64,000 nucleotides of DNA, taken from positions 62,001 through 126,000 of the forward strand of contig NZ_FMZU01000013.1 of the NCBI RefSeq assembly GCF_900101545.1, in the 5' to 3' direction. Shown one piece after another: positions 42,076 to 52,515 of the stretch. The translations under genes were made by a program, and so were the position numbers. Below the pieces are notes generated by a model, which had not been told where the DNA came from, made no database searches, and saw only the letters and a list, made by a program, of their open reading frames with translations. Within the stretch, counting starts at the first letter, position 1. Every line of letters begins with the position of its first letter. Origin of the DNA: Variovorax sp. CF079. Its GTDB lineage: Bacteria > Pseudomonadota > Gammaproteobacteria > Burkholderiales > Burkholderiaceae_C.

Positions 42076-44322
42076 ATGACCGCCAAGACCCATAACGAAA
42101 TCGCTGCGATCGACCCCGACGACATCGGCCACAACTCAAGCCCCAACCTCTCCTTCAACGACCTGATCGCGTCGCGCCTGAGCCGTCGCCATCTGTTCGG
42201 CCTGGGCGTCGGCACCGCCGGCGCCGCTCTGTTGCAAGCCTGCGGCGGTGGCGGCAGCGGCGGCGGTTTCCCGGTGCTGCCGGCTGCGCCGGCACCCGCT
42301 GCGGCCCCTGCGCCCGCACCGGCGCCGGCCGCACCGAAGCTCGGCTTCACCGCCGTCGCCAAGAGCCTGGACGACGTCGTCAGCGTGCCGCCCGGCTATA
42401 CCGCCACCGTGCTGTACCGCCTCGGCGATCCGATCGCGGCCGGCGTGCCTGCCTATGCGAACGACGGCACCGATGCGCCCGCCACCTACGACAAGCGCGC
42501 CGGCGACCACCATGACGGCATGACCTTCTTCGGCATCAATGCTTCGAACAAGTGGGACCCGGCCAATGCCTCGCGCGGCCTGCTCGCGATGAACCACGAA
42601 GCCATCACGCCGCTGTTCCTGCATCCCACCGGCCAGACCATCGTCGGCACCGGCAACGCCGCCGTCCGCAGCGTCGCCGACGAAGTGCAGCGCGAGTTCT
42701 TCCTGCACGGCGTGAGCGTGATCGAGGTCAACAAGGGCGCGAGCAGCTGGAGCTACAAGCAGGACTCGAGCTTCAACCGCCGCGTCCACACGCTGACCGA
42801 GATGACTTTCTCGGGCCCGGCTGCGAACACCGACTACCTGAAGACCAAGTTCAGCACCAACGGCAGCAAGACCCGCGGCACGCTCAACAACTGCGCCAAC
42901 GGCACCACGCCCTGGGGCACCTACCTGACCTGCGAGGAGAACTGGGCCGGCTACTTCCGCCGCATCACCGCGACCGACAACCCCAGCCGCAGCGCCAAGG
43001 AGATCGCCGCCTTCACGCGCTACGGCGTTGCCGGCACCGGTCGCGAACTCTGGTCCACCGTCACGCCCGACACGGCCGACAACATCTACGGCCGCTGGAA
43101 TGCCCAGGTCACCGGCGCCACCGCCACGGAAGACTACCGCAACGGCGCCAACACCTACGGCTGGGTGGTCGAGATCGATCCCTTCACGCCCGGCAGCACG
43201 CCGAAGAAGCGCACCGCGCTCGGCCGCATGGGCCACGAAGGCGCCTGCCTCGGCCCGGTGGTGGCCGGCAAGCCCCTGGTTTGGTACATGGGCGACGATT
43301 CGCGCAACGAGTACATCTACAAGTTCGTGTCGACCAAGGCCTGGGATGCGGCCGACATCAATGGCGGGCTGGCGGCCGGCGACAAGTACATGGACGACGG
43401 CAAGCTCTACGTCGCCAAGTTCAATGCCGACGGCACGGGCGTGTGGCTGGAGCTCAAGCTCGGCGTCAACGGCATCACGGCGAGCAATCCCGCCTACGCC
43501 TTCGCCGACGCAGCCGACGTGGTGATCAACGTGCGCCTCGCGGCCGATGCGGCCGGCGCCACCAAGATGGACCGCCCCGAGTGGACGGCCGTCAATCCGA
43601 AGACCGGCGAGGTCTATGTGACCCTCACCAACACCAACGCCGCTTCGCGTCCCATCACGGCCACCGATGCGGCCAACCCGCGCTTCTACAACGACCCCAA
43701 GGGCGTGGCCGCAACGGCGCAGACCGGCAATCCCAACGGCCACATCGTGCGCTTCGCGGACGACGGCGCCGACCCGGCGGCCCTGAGCTTCAAGTGGGAC
43801 GTGTACCTGTTCGGCGCGCGCGCCACGGCTTCGGCCGACATCAACCTCTCGGGCCTGGTCGCCGACAACGACTTCTCGAGCCCCGACGGCCTGTGGTTCA
43901 GCAGCGTGACCAGCGGCTTGCTGTGGCTGGAGACCGACGACGGCGCCTACACCGACGTCACCAACTGCATGCTGCTGGGCGCCGTGCCCGGCAAGGTGGG
44001 CGACGGCGCTGCCAAGACCATCACCAACGTCGATGGCGCGACCCCGCGCACGCAGGTCACCTTCGTCGGCAAGGCGCCGGGCACCGACGGCCTGCGCCGC
44101 TTCCTCGTCGGCCCGAAGGACTGCGAGATCACCGGCATCGCCGAATCGGGCGACGGCCGCGCGCTGTTCGTCAACATCCAGCACCCGGGCGAGACCACGG
44201 CGGCAGCGAACATCGGCAGCCCGGCGCTCTTCGGCAGCCACTGGCCGGAAGGCGGCAATGCGCGCCCGCGCTCGGCCACGGTCGTGATCACGAAGAACGA
44301 CGGCGGTCTGATCGGCTTGTAA
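42076..44322 (+). CDS. phoX: PhoX-family alkaline phosphatase, Tat-exported
   Basis: A 748-residue calcium/iron phosphatase of the PhoX (DUF839) family that frees phosphate from esters outside the cytoplasm. It has a twin-arginine signal SRRHLFGLG (R37-R38) and an Ala/Pro-rich linker (about residues 68-90). Core motifs: LLAMNHEAITPLFLH, TYLTCEENWAGYF, ALGRMGHEGACLGPV, YMGDDSRNEYIYKFV and SSPDGLWFSS. The signal ends LLQAC-GGGG, a possible lipobox at C56. The start at 42076 fits the Tat signal. I found no clear Pho box in the 134 bases upstream. Confidence 0.93.
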   Translation: MTAKTHNEIAAIDPDDIGHNSSPNLSFNDLIASRLSRRHLFGLGVGTAGAALLQACGGGGSGGGFPVLPAAPAPAAAPAPAPAPAAPKLGFTAVAKSLDDVVSVPPGYTATVLYRLGDPIAAGVPAYANDGTDAPATYDKRAGDHHDGMTFFGINASNKWDPANASRGLLAMNHEAITPLFLHPTGQTIVGTGNAAVRSVADEVQREFFLHGVSVIEVNKGASSWSYKQDSSFNRRVHTLTEMTFSGPAANTDYLKTKFSTNGSKTRGTLNNCANGTTPWGTYLTCEENWAGYFRRITATDNPSRSAKEIAAFTRYGVAGTGRELWSTVTPDTADNIYGRWNAQVTGATATEDYRNGANTYGWVVEIDPFTPGSTPKKRTALGRMGHEGACLGPVVAGKPLVWYMGDDSRNEYIYKFVSTKAWDAADINGGLAAGDKYMDDGKLYVAKFNADGTGVWLELKLGVNGITASNPAYAFADAADVVINVRLAADAAGATKMDRPEWTAVNPKTGEVYVTLTNTNAASRPITATDAANPRFYNDPKGVAATAQTGNPNGHIVRFADDGADPAALSFKWDVYLFGARATASADINLSGLVADNDFSSPDGLWFSSVTSGLLWLETDDGAYTDVTNCMLLGAVPGKVGDGAAKTITNVDGATPRTQVTFVGKAPGTDGLRRFLVGPKDCEITGIAESGDGRALFVNIQHPGETTAAANIGSPALFGSHWPEGGNARPRSATVVITKNDGGLIGL

Positions 44323-44334
44323 GGCCCGAGCGAT

Positions 44335-44808
44335 TCAGGACGGCGCTGCCGGCAGCGGCAGCGCCGTTTTGTATCGCACCTGCTTGAGCGCAAAGCTCGA
44401 GCGGATCTTCTCGATGCCCGCAATGGGCGTCAGCTGCTCGAGGATGAATTTCTCGAGCGCACCGATGTCGGGCAGCGCCACGCGGATCAGGTAGTCGCTG
44501 TCGCCGGTCATCAGGTAGCACTCCATCACCTCGTCGTGCTCGGCGATGCGCTGTTCGAAGTCGGCCAGCGACTTCTTGCTTTGCGTCTTGAGGCTGATCG
44601 AAATGAACACGTTGAGCCCGAGCCCCAGCACGGCCGCGTTGGCCAGCGCCACGTAGCGCTGGATCACGCCGCCCGTTTCGAGCGCTTTCACGCGCGCGAG
44701 GCAAGGCGAGGGCGAGAGGTGCACGCGTCGCGCGAGCTCCACGTTCGAGAGTGCGCCGTCGCGCTGCAGCTCGTCCAGGATGCGCAGGTCGATCGCGTCC
44801 AGTTGCAT
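44335..44808 (-). CDS. Lrp/AsnC family transcriptional regulator
   Basis: A 157-residue regulator: N-terminal helix-turn-helix (LDAIDLRILDELQRDGALSN, then VELARRVHLSPSPCLARVKAL) and the RAM/AsnC ligand domain (VMECYLMTGDSDYLIRVALPD). The start was placed at 44808, before the conserved LDAID; upstream codons overlap the divergent gene. It is divergent from a homodimeric 2-oxoacid dehydrogenase E1, the same arrangement as mdeR next to the 2-ketobutyrate dehydrogenase E1 mdeB in Pseudomonas, so it probably controls that gene in response to an amino acid. Confidence 0.93.
   Translation of the reverse strand: MQLDAIDLRILDELQRDGALSNVELARRVHLSPSPCLARVKALETGGVIQRYVALANAAVLGLGLNVFISISLKTQSKKSLADFEQRIAEHDEVMECYLMTGDSDYLIRVALPDIGALEKFILEQLTPIAGIEKIRSSFALKQVRYKTALPLPAAPS
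44342..44370 (+). terminator. Terminator of phoX inside the 3' end of the Lrp gene
   Basis: GGCGCTGCC, loop GGCAGC, GGCAGCGCC, then GTTTT. A perfect 9-bp stem with a short T run, 20 bases after the phoX stop. It is encoded within the last codons of the converging regulator gene (its ALPLPAAPS tail). Confidence 0.75.
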
Positions 44809-44905
44809 GAAATGCTTCAAAGTGGCTGAATGGCAGCATTCTATGCCGTGATAACCTTGAAAGAGACGCTGGAACGGCAGCCCATTCCATCGGAGGCGGC
44901 CTAAA

Positions 44906-47539
<2,634 letters not shown>

Positions 47540-47541
47540 TT

Positions 47542-47589
47542 TGTTTCTCATTCTTGACAAATCACTGATTTTGTCAAGAATGAGAAACA
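47542..47589. promoter_or_regulatory. Perfect 20-bp inverted repeat with embedded promoter, operator of the toxin-antitoxin pair
   Basis: TGTTTCTCATTCTTGACAAA (47542-47561) and its exact reverse complement (47570-47589) are separated by TCACTGAT. The left arm holds TTGACA (47554-47559); with a 16-base spacer AAGAAT (47576-47581) can serve as -10, so bound protein would cover the promoter. It ends three bases before the antitoxin start at 47593. A role as terminator of the upstream gene is also possible, but there is no T run after it. Confidence 0.75.
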
Positions 47590-47592
47590 CTT

Positions 47593-48078
47593 ATGCCCGG
47601 TCCAGGCCCTGAGCTCACTCCCCAATCCGCCGAGGCCCTGGCCGCCATCGGCGCCACGGTGCGCTGGCGCCGCAAGGACTTGGGCATCAGCGCCGTGGCC
47701 GCGGCCGAAGCTGCCGGCATCTCGCGCGTCACCCTGCACCGGATCGAAAAGGGCGAACCTGCGGTCACCATGGCCGCGTACCTGCGGGTGCTGGTGGCGC
47801 TGGGTCTGGCTGTGGCGATCCGGCCGCAGGAGGAAGCTGCTGCGCCCGCCGAAACGCATCGCCGAGGCTGGCTTCCCGCGCGCGTCCGCATCGCCGACTA
47901 CCCTGGCCTCAAGGAACTGGCGTGGCAGGTCCACGGCCCGCAAGAACTCACGCCGCGCGAAGCCTTGGGCATCTACGAGCGCAACTGGCGGCACCTCGAC
48001 CCCACGACACTGTCTCCGGCCGAGCGGGACCTCGTCGATGCCCTGCGGTTGGCACTCGGGAGCGACCCTGTTGTTTGA
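47593..48078 (+). CDS. XRE-family helix-turn-helix antitoxin
   Basis: A 161-residue protein. An XRE-type helix-turn-helix covers about residues 18-72 (VRWRRKDLGISAVAAAEAAG, ISRVTLHRIEKGEPAVTM). The C-terminal half (GWLPARVRIADYPGLKELAW, LTPREALGIYERNWRHLDP) would be the toxin-binding part. It precedes and overlaps the nucleotidyltransferase toxin gene, and a perfect palindrome covers its promoter. This gene order fits AbiE-like or MenAT-like modules where the first gene is antitoxin and autorepressor. Confidence 0.85.
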   Translation: MPGPGPELTPQSAEALAAIGATVRWRRKDLGISAVAAAEAAGISRVTLHRIEKGEPAVTMAAYLRVLVALGLAVAIRPQEEAAAPAETHRRGWLPARVRIADYPGLKELAWQVHGPQELTPREALGIYERNWRHLDPTTLSPAERDLVDALRLALGSDPVV

Positions 48079-48775
48079 GCGGCCGCACCACCGCCGCGTC
48101 GCGCGGGTACTCCAGGCGCTCGATGGGCCGCGGCTACGCGAACGGGGCTGCCTGTTCGGCGGCGGCACCGCGATCGCGCTGCGCTTCGGCGAGTACCGCG
48201 AGTCGGTGGACATCGACTTCCTCGTGTCGGACCTTGCGGTGTACCGTCAGCTTCGCCAGGAGATGACCGGCATCGATGGACTTGCGACCGTGACGCGGGC
48301 CGATGCCGTGCCGCTGACGCAGGCCGGCGAACTGCGCGCCGACCAGTACGGCATCCGCACGCGCGTGCAGGTCGACGACCAGCCGATCAAGTTCGAGATC
48401 GTGTTCGAGGCCCGCATGGGGCTGCAGGTACCCGGCAAGGCCGACGAGCTGTGCGGCGTGCCAACGCTCACGCCCTTGGACATGGCCGCGAGCAAGTTGC
48501 TCGCCAACTCCGACTGCTGGGCTGATGACGGCGTATTCAGCCGCGACCTGATCGACCTGGCGATGATGAAGCCGAGCTTGGCGCTGCTGCGCGATGCCGT
48601 TGCCAAGGCCGAAGGCGCCTACGGTGCCGCCGTGCGCCGCGACCTGCAGCGCGCCATCGAACGCATGCGCGAGCGCACCGGCTGGCTGGAGCGGTGCATG
48701 CAGGTCATGGGCGTGGCCGGTACGCAGGCGCAGGTGTGGCAACAGATCCGAGCGTTGAGGCGGGTGCTCACCTGA
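48071..48775 (+). CDS. AbiEii/MenT-type nucleotidyltransferase toxin
   Basis: A 234-residue nucleotidyltransferase-fold protein. The DNA polymerase beta-like motif is GGGTAIALRFGEYRESVDID, with metal-binding Asp at D47 and D49. Toxins of this group transfer nucleotides to tRNA or other targets. The TTG at 48071 (MFERPHHRRV) was chosen because it overlaps the antitoxin stop and matches the start I expect for the family; the in-frame ATG at 48038 would add 11 residues. Confidence 0.85.
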   Translation: MFERPHHRRVARVLQALDGPRLRERGCLFGGGTAIALRFGEYRESVDIDFLVSDLAVYRQLRQEMTGIDGLATVTRADAVPLTQAGELRADQYGIRTRVQVDDQPIKFEIVFEARMGLQVPGKADELCGVPTLTPLDMAASKLLANSDCWADDGVFSRDLIDLAMMKPSLALLRDAVAKAEGAYGAAVRRDLQRAIERMRERTGWLERCMQVMGVAGTQAQVWQQIRALRRVLT

Positions 48776-48808
48776 GCTGAATACCCCACCGGCCTTGGCC
48801 GGGCGCGC

Positions 48809-49045
48809 TCAGCGCAGGCCGACGCGCGAGGCCTGCCAGCGCAACGCGGCGGCACGCGCCGGGTTGCTGGCTTCGACCTTGTTCGCGTCCAGGTGCAGGG
48901 CACGCATCTGCTCGACTTCTTCGATGATCTTGCCCGGATTCAGCAAGGCATGGACAAGCACGCTGGCTTCATCGGCCAAGGCCTTGAACGCGCCGGCCAG
49001 GCCGCCGAAGGCGTTCGCGCGGGACGATTGGTCGAGGGTGGACAT
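48809..49045 (-). CDS. Small helical hypothetical protein next to the toxin-antitoxin pair
   Basis: A 78-residue, mostly helical and charged protein (GLAGAFKALADEASVLVHAL, then IIEEVEQMRALHLDANKVEA). It is not recognised. AGGAG seven bases upstream of the ATG at 49045 and a good promoter with an operator-like inverted repeat upstream (49088-49118) indicate a real gene. It converges on the toxin gene, with 33 bases between stops. Confidence 0.7.
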   Translation of the reverse strand: MSTLDQSSRANAFGGLAGAFKALADEASVLVHALLNPGKIIEEVEQMRALHLDANKVEASNPARAAALRWQASRVGLR

Positions 49046-49078
49046 AAGGGAACTCCTGGATTGCAAAGTCGAGTTCCG

Positions 49079-49119
49079 GTCATCTTATAGGGTTTACCCG
49101 ATTAGAGGGTAAACCCTAG
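49079..49119 (-). promoter_or_regulatory. 12-bp inverted repeat overlapping a predicted promoter
   Basis: TAGGGTTTACCC (49088-49099) and GGGTAAACCCTA (49107-49118) are perfect inverted repeats with a seven-base spacer. On the minus strand TTTACC and TATAAG are 18 bases apart, which would drive the small gene at 49045; both hexamers fall inside or next to the repeat arms. Each arm contains a GGGTwwACCC half-site. The binding protein is unknown; the small gene product may be the regulator or the regulated function. Confidence 0.6.
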
Positions 49120-49182
49120 ACTTGTCCCGATGGGCCGGCGGCGCAGGGCGCGGGCTTACCCGCATACGGAATCTCCGAAAAG

Positions 49183-49196
49183 TTGACCATGGTCAA
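49183..49196 (+). promoter_or_regulatory. FNR-like palindrome upstream of the tctCBA operon
   Basis: TTGACCATGGTCAA, a perfect 14-bp palindrome of the form TTGAC-N4-GTCAA, 93 bases before the tctC start. The wider context CCGAAAAGTTGACC is shared with the site at 54031 (CCGGAAAGTTGACC). It is a likely binding site for the Crp/Fnr-type regulator encoded at 53354-53962. Confidence 0.7.
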
Positions 49197-49288
49197 GCCG
49201 GCTTTGGGCGACGGCGCGCAGCATTCGCCTCACTGGGATTTCGACTGAGATTCCAAGCAAAAAGAGCACAGCCTACCTAGGAGACAAC

Positions 49289-50320
49289 ATGATCGGGAAT
49301 CTCATTTCGCGCATCCGGGCCTGCGGAGCCAGCCTGTCCACCGCGGCCGTCATGGCGCTGGCGGCGACGACACCTGCCCTCGCCGCATGGGAGCCCACCA
49401 AGCCGGTGGAATTCGTGATCCCTGCCGGCACCGGCGGGGGCGCCGACCAGATGGCGCGGCTGATGCAGGGCATCATCATCAAGCACAAGCTGATGAAGGA
49501 GCCGCTCATCGTCGTCAACAAGTCGGGCGGCGCCGGCGCCGAGGGCTTCCTCGCGGTCAAGGAAGCCAAGGGCGATCCGCACAAGATCATCATCTCGCTG
49601 TCGAACCTGTTCACGACGCCGATGGCGACCGGCGTGCCCTTCAACTGGAAGGACATGACCCCGGTCGCGATGATGGCGCTGGACCAGTTCGTGCTGTGGT
49701 CGAACGCCGAGGAGCCGTACAAGAGCGCCGCCGAATACATCGCGGCGGCGAAGGCGGCGGGCCCGAGCAAGTTCAAGATGGCCGGCACCGGCTCGAAGCA
49801 GGAAGACCAGATCATCACCGTGGCCCTCGAAAAGGCCACCGGCACGAAGTTCATCTACGTGCCCTTCAAGGGCGGCGGCGAGGTCGCGGTGCAGCTGGTG
49901 GGCGGCCATGTGCATTCCACCGTGAACAACCCGATCGAGGCGGTTGCCCAGTGGCGCGCCGGCAAGCTGCGCGCGCTGTGCGTGTTCGACGACGAGCGCA
50001 TGCCCTTCAAGGCCAAGGTCACCGACACGCAGTCGTGGAACGACATCCCGACCTGCAAGGAATCCGGCGTCCCGACCAAGTACACCATGCTGCGCGGCAT
50101 CTTCATGCCCGCCGGCGTGACGCCCGACCAGCTCAAGTTCTACGTGGATCTGCTGACCAAGGTCGCCGCAACGCCCGAGTGGAAAGAGTACATGGAGAAG
50201 GGTGCGTTCAATCCGACCTTCATGACCGGCGACGCGTTCGCGAAATGGCTGGCAGGCGCAGAGGCCACCCACCGCACCCTGATGACCGAAGCCGGCTTCC
50301 TGGCCGCCAGCAGCAAGTAA
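49289..50320 (+). CDS. tctC: TTT transporter substrate-binding protein (Bug/TctC)
   Basis: A 343-residue periplasmic binding protein with signal peptide (cleavage near ALAA|W, residue 33). Bug-family motifs: PAGTGGGADQMARLMQ and VNKSGGAGAEGFLA, both forming the carboxylate-binding loops. AGGAG lies before the ATG. It is first in an operon with tctB and tctA and sits in an island for oxalyl-CoA metabolism, so oxalate or a related small dicarboxylate is the likely ligand; Bug specificity cannot be read from sequence alone. Confidence 0.93.
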   Translation: MIGNLISRIRACGASLSTAAVMALAATTPALAAWEPTKPVEFVIPAGTGGGADQMARLMQGIIIKHKLMKEPLIVVNKSGGAGAEGFLAVKEAKGDPHKIIISLSNLFTTPMATGVPFNWKDMTPVAMMALDQFVLWSNAEEPYKSAAEYIAAAKAAGPSKFKMAGTGSKQEDQIITVALEKATGTKFIYVPFKGGGEVAVQLVGGHVHSTVNNPIEAVAQWRAGKLRALCVFDDERMPFKAKVTDTQSWNDIPTCKESGVPTKYTMLRGIFMPAGVTPDQLKFYVDLLTKVAATPEWKEYMEKGAFNPTFMTGDAFAKWLAGAEATHRTLMTEAGFLAASSK

Positions 50321-50394
50321 CCGGGCGCCGAGCGGCGAACGCGACGGCCATCACCCCGCGCGGGGGATGGCGAGGGCGCCGCATTGGTTTTCAT

Positions 50395-50409
50395 CACACA
50401 CACACACAC
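50395..50409 (+). repeat. (CA)7 dinucleotide repeat before tctB
   Basis: CACACACACACACAC lies 13 bases before the tctB start, in the 101-base tctC-tctB gap. Rare in a genome this GC-rich; it may only be a spacer, but could change length by slippage. Confidence 0.6.
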
Positions 50410-50421
50410 GATGGGGGCTCC

Positions 50422-50946
50422 ATGGAGCACGACGAGAGATCCGGCGACGCTGCGGCGCGCACGGGCGTTGCCACCAACCTGGTCGAAGCGGTGGTCGCGG
50501 CGGTCCTGTTGATCATCGGCCTGGGCGTGATCTTCGAAAGCCGCAGGCTGGGCGCCGGCTGGACCACCGACGGCCCCGGGGCGGGCTACTTTCCCTTCTA
50601 CATCGGCCTGATCATCACCATCTCGGGCGCCGGCATCCTGTATCAAGCCCTGCTCGGCAAGAACAGGAAGACCGAGGTCTTCGTCGATTCGGAGCAGCTG
50701 AAGCGCGTGATGTCGGTGCTGGTTCCGGCGACGGTGTATGTGCTGGCCGTTTCCTTCCTGGGGCTGTACATCGCATCGGCGCTCTACATCGCGCTGTTCA
50801 TGATCGTTCTGGGCAAGTACTCGTGGGTCAAGAGCGTCCTCATCGCGCTGGCCGTCAACACGCTCTTCTTCTTCATGTTCGAAGTGTGGTTCAAGGTGCC
50901 CCTTTTCAAAGGCGCGCTGGATCCTCTTCGCTTTCTCGGCTACTGA
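50422..50946 (+). CDS. tctB: TTT transporter small membrane subunit (TctB)
   Basis: A 174-residue four-helix protein. Features of TctB: LLIIGLGVIFESRRLGAGW and GPGAGYFPFYIGLIITISGA in the first half, and two C-terminal helices. It pairs with TctA to form the sodium-coupled transporter. The ATG at 50422 is in frame with the helices; an ATG at 50411 is out of frame. Confidence 0.93.
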   Translation: MEHDERSGDAAARTGVATNLVEAVVAAVLLIIGLGVIFESRRLGAGWTTDGPGAGYFPFYIGLIITISGAGILYQALLGKNRKTEVFVDSEQLKRVMSVLVPATVYVLAVSFLGLYIASALYIALFMIVLGKYSWVKSVLIALAVNTLFFFMFEVWFKVPLFKGALDPLRFLGY

Positions 50947-50967
50947 ATCTCTGGGAGCGAACGCGAA

Positions 50968-52497
50968 ATGGAAGAAATCAGTGCCCTGATGCAGGGCTTT
51001 GCAGTGATCCTGACGCCGATGAACATCGGCCTGATGTTCGTCGGCATCATCCTCGGCGTGCTGATCGGCGTGCTGCCGGGGCTGGGCGGGGCGAACGGGG
51101 TGGCCATCCTGCTGCCCCTCACTTTCACGATGTCGCCGACCTCGGCCATCATCATGCTGTCGTGCATCTACTGGGGGGCCTTGTTCGGCGGCGCCATCAC
51201 CTCGGTGCTGTTCAATATCCCGGGCGAGCCGTGGTCGGTGGCCACCACCTTCGACGGCTATCCGATGGCCCAGCAGGGCAAGGCCGGTGCGGCGCTGACC
51301 ACCGCCTTCACCTCGTCCTTCGTGGGGGCCTTCCTGGCGGTGGTGATGATCACCTTCCTGGCGCCGCTGGTGGCCAAGTTCGCGCTCAAGTTCGGCTCGC
51401 CCGAATTCTTTGCGGTGTACCTGTTGACCTTCTGCAGCTTCGTCGGCATGGGCAAGGGCTCGCCCTTCAAGATCCTGGCGTCGATGGCGCTCGGTTTCGC
51501 GCTGGCCAGCGTCGGCATGGACACCGTGACCGGCCAGCTGCGCCTCACCTTCGGGCAGCCCGAGCTGATGCGCGGCTTCGACTTCCTGATCGCGGTCATC
51601 GGCCTGTTCGGCATCGGCGAGATCCTGCTGTCGATGGAGGAGGGCCTCAAGTTCTCCGGCAAGAGCGCGAAGATCGATCCCAAGGTGGTGCTGCAGACCT
51701 GGAAGCAACTGCCGCAGTACTGGGTGACCTCGCTGCGCAGCTCGCTGATCGGCATCTGGATGGGCATCACGCCTGGCGGCGCCACGCCGGCCTCGTTCAT
51801 GAGCTACGGCCTGGCCAAGAAGATGTCGAAGAACGGCACCAAGTTCGGCACCGGCGAAATGGAAGGCGTCGTGGCGCCCGAGACCGCTGCGCACGCCGCC
51901 GGCACCAGTGCGCTGCTGCCGATGCTGGCGCTCGGCATTCCCGGTTCGCCGACCGCTGCGGTGCTGCTCGGCGGCCTGCTGATCTGGGGCCTGCAGCCGG
52001 GTCCGCTCTTGTTCGTCGAACAGAAGGACTTCGTCTGGGGCCTGATCGCCAGCATGTACCTCGGCAACATCGTCGGCCTCATCGTCGTGCTGAGCACGGT
52101 GCCGCTGTTCGCCTCGATCCTGCGCATTCCGTTCTCGATCATCGCGCCGGTGATCATCGTGATCTGCGCGATCGGTGCCTACACCGTGCACAACGCGATG
52201 CTCGACATCTGGTTCATGCTCGGCTTCGGCGTGGTGGGCTACATCTTCAAGAAGCTCGACTTCCCGCTGGCGCCGCTGGTGCTCGCGCTGGTGCTCGGCG
52301 ACAAGGCCGAAGACTCGTTCCGCCAGGCCATGCTGGTCTCGCAGGGCGACGTCATGATCATGTGGTCGAACCCGCTGGTCGGCGGCATCACCACGCTGGC
52401 GCTGACCATGCTGTTCTGGCCGCTCATCTCGAAAGTGATGGCGTTGATCAAGCCAAAAAAGCGTGACGAGTTCGCCGTCGAGCGGCCGGTGGACTGA
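50968..52497 (+). CDS. tctA: TTT transporter large permease (TctA)
   Basis: A 509-residue permease with about eleven or twelve membrane helices. The conserved family loop LIGVLPGLGGANGVAILLPL and the mirrored repeat HAAGTSALLPMLALGIPGSP are both present, as is IPGEPWSVATTFDGYPMAQQ. Transport is driven by the ion gradient with substrate delivered by TctC. It ends 18 bases before a cytidylate-kinase-like gene. Confidence 0.95.
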   Translation: MEEISALMQGFAVILTPMNIGLMFVGIILGVLIGVLPGLGGANGVAILLPLTFTMSPTSAIIMLSCIYWGALFGGAITSVLFNIPGEPWSVATTFDGYPMAQQGKAGAALTTAFTSSFVGAFLAVVMITFLAPLVAKFALKFGSPEFFAVYLLTFCSFVGMGKGSPFKILASMALGFALASVGMDTVTGQLRLTFGQPELMRGFDFLIAVIGLFGIGEILLSMEEGLKFSGKSAKIDPKVVLQTWKQLPQYWVTSLRSSLIGIWMGITPGGATPASFMSYGLAKKMSKNGTKFGTGEMEGVVAPETAAHAAGTSALLPMLALGIPGSPTAAVLLGGLLIWGLQPGPLLFVEQKDFVWGLIASMYLGNIVGLIVVLSTVPLFASILRIPFSIIAPVIIVICAIGAYTVHNAMLDIWFMLGFGVVGYIFKKLDFPLAPLVLALVLGDKAEDSFRQAMLVSQGDVMIMWSNPLVGGITTLALTMLFWPLISKVMALIKPKKRDEFAVERPVD

Positions 52498-52515
52498 AAG
52501 CGCAGAGGAGGCCAC

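Noticed and set aside
42136..44241. Long minus-strand frame opposite phoX
   Set aside because: Antisense to an intact PhoX; composition is that of a GC-rich shadow frame.
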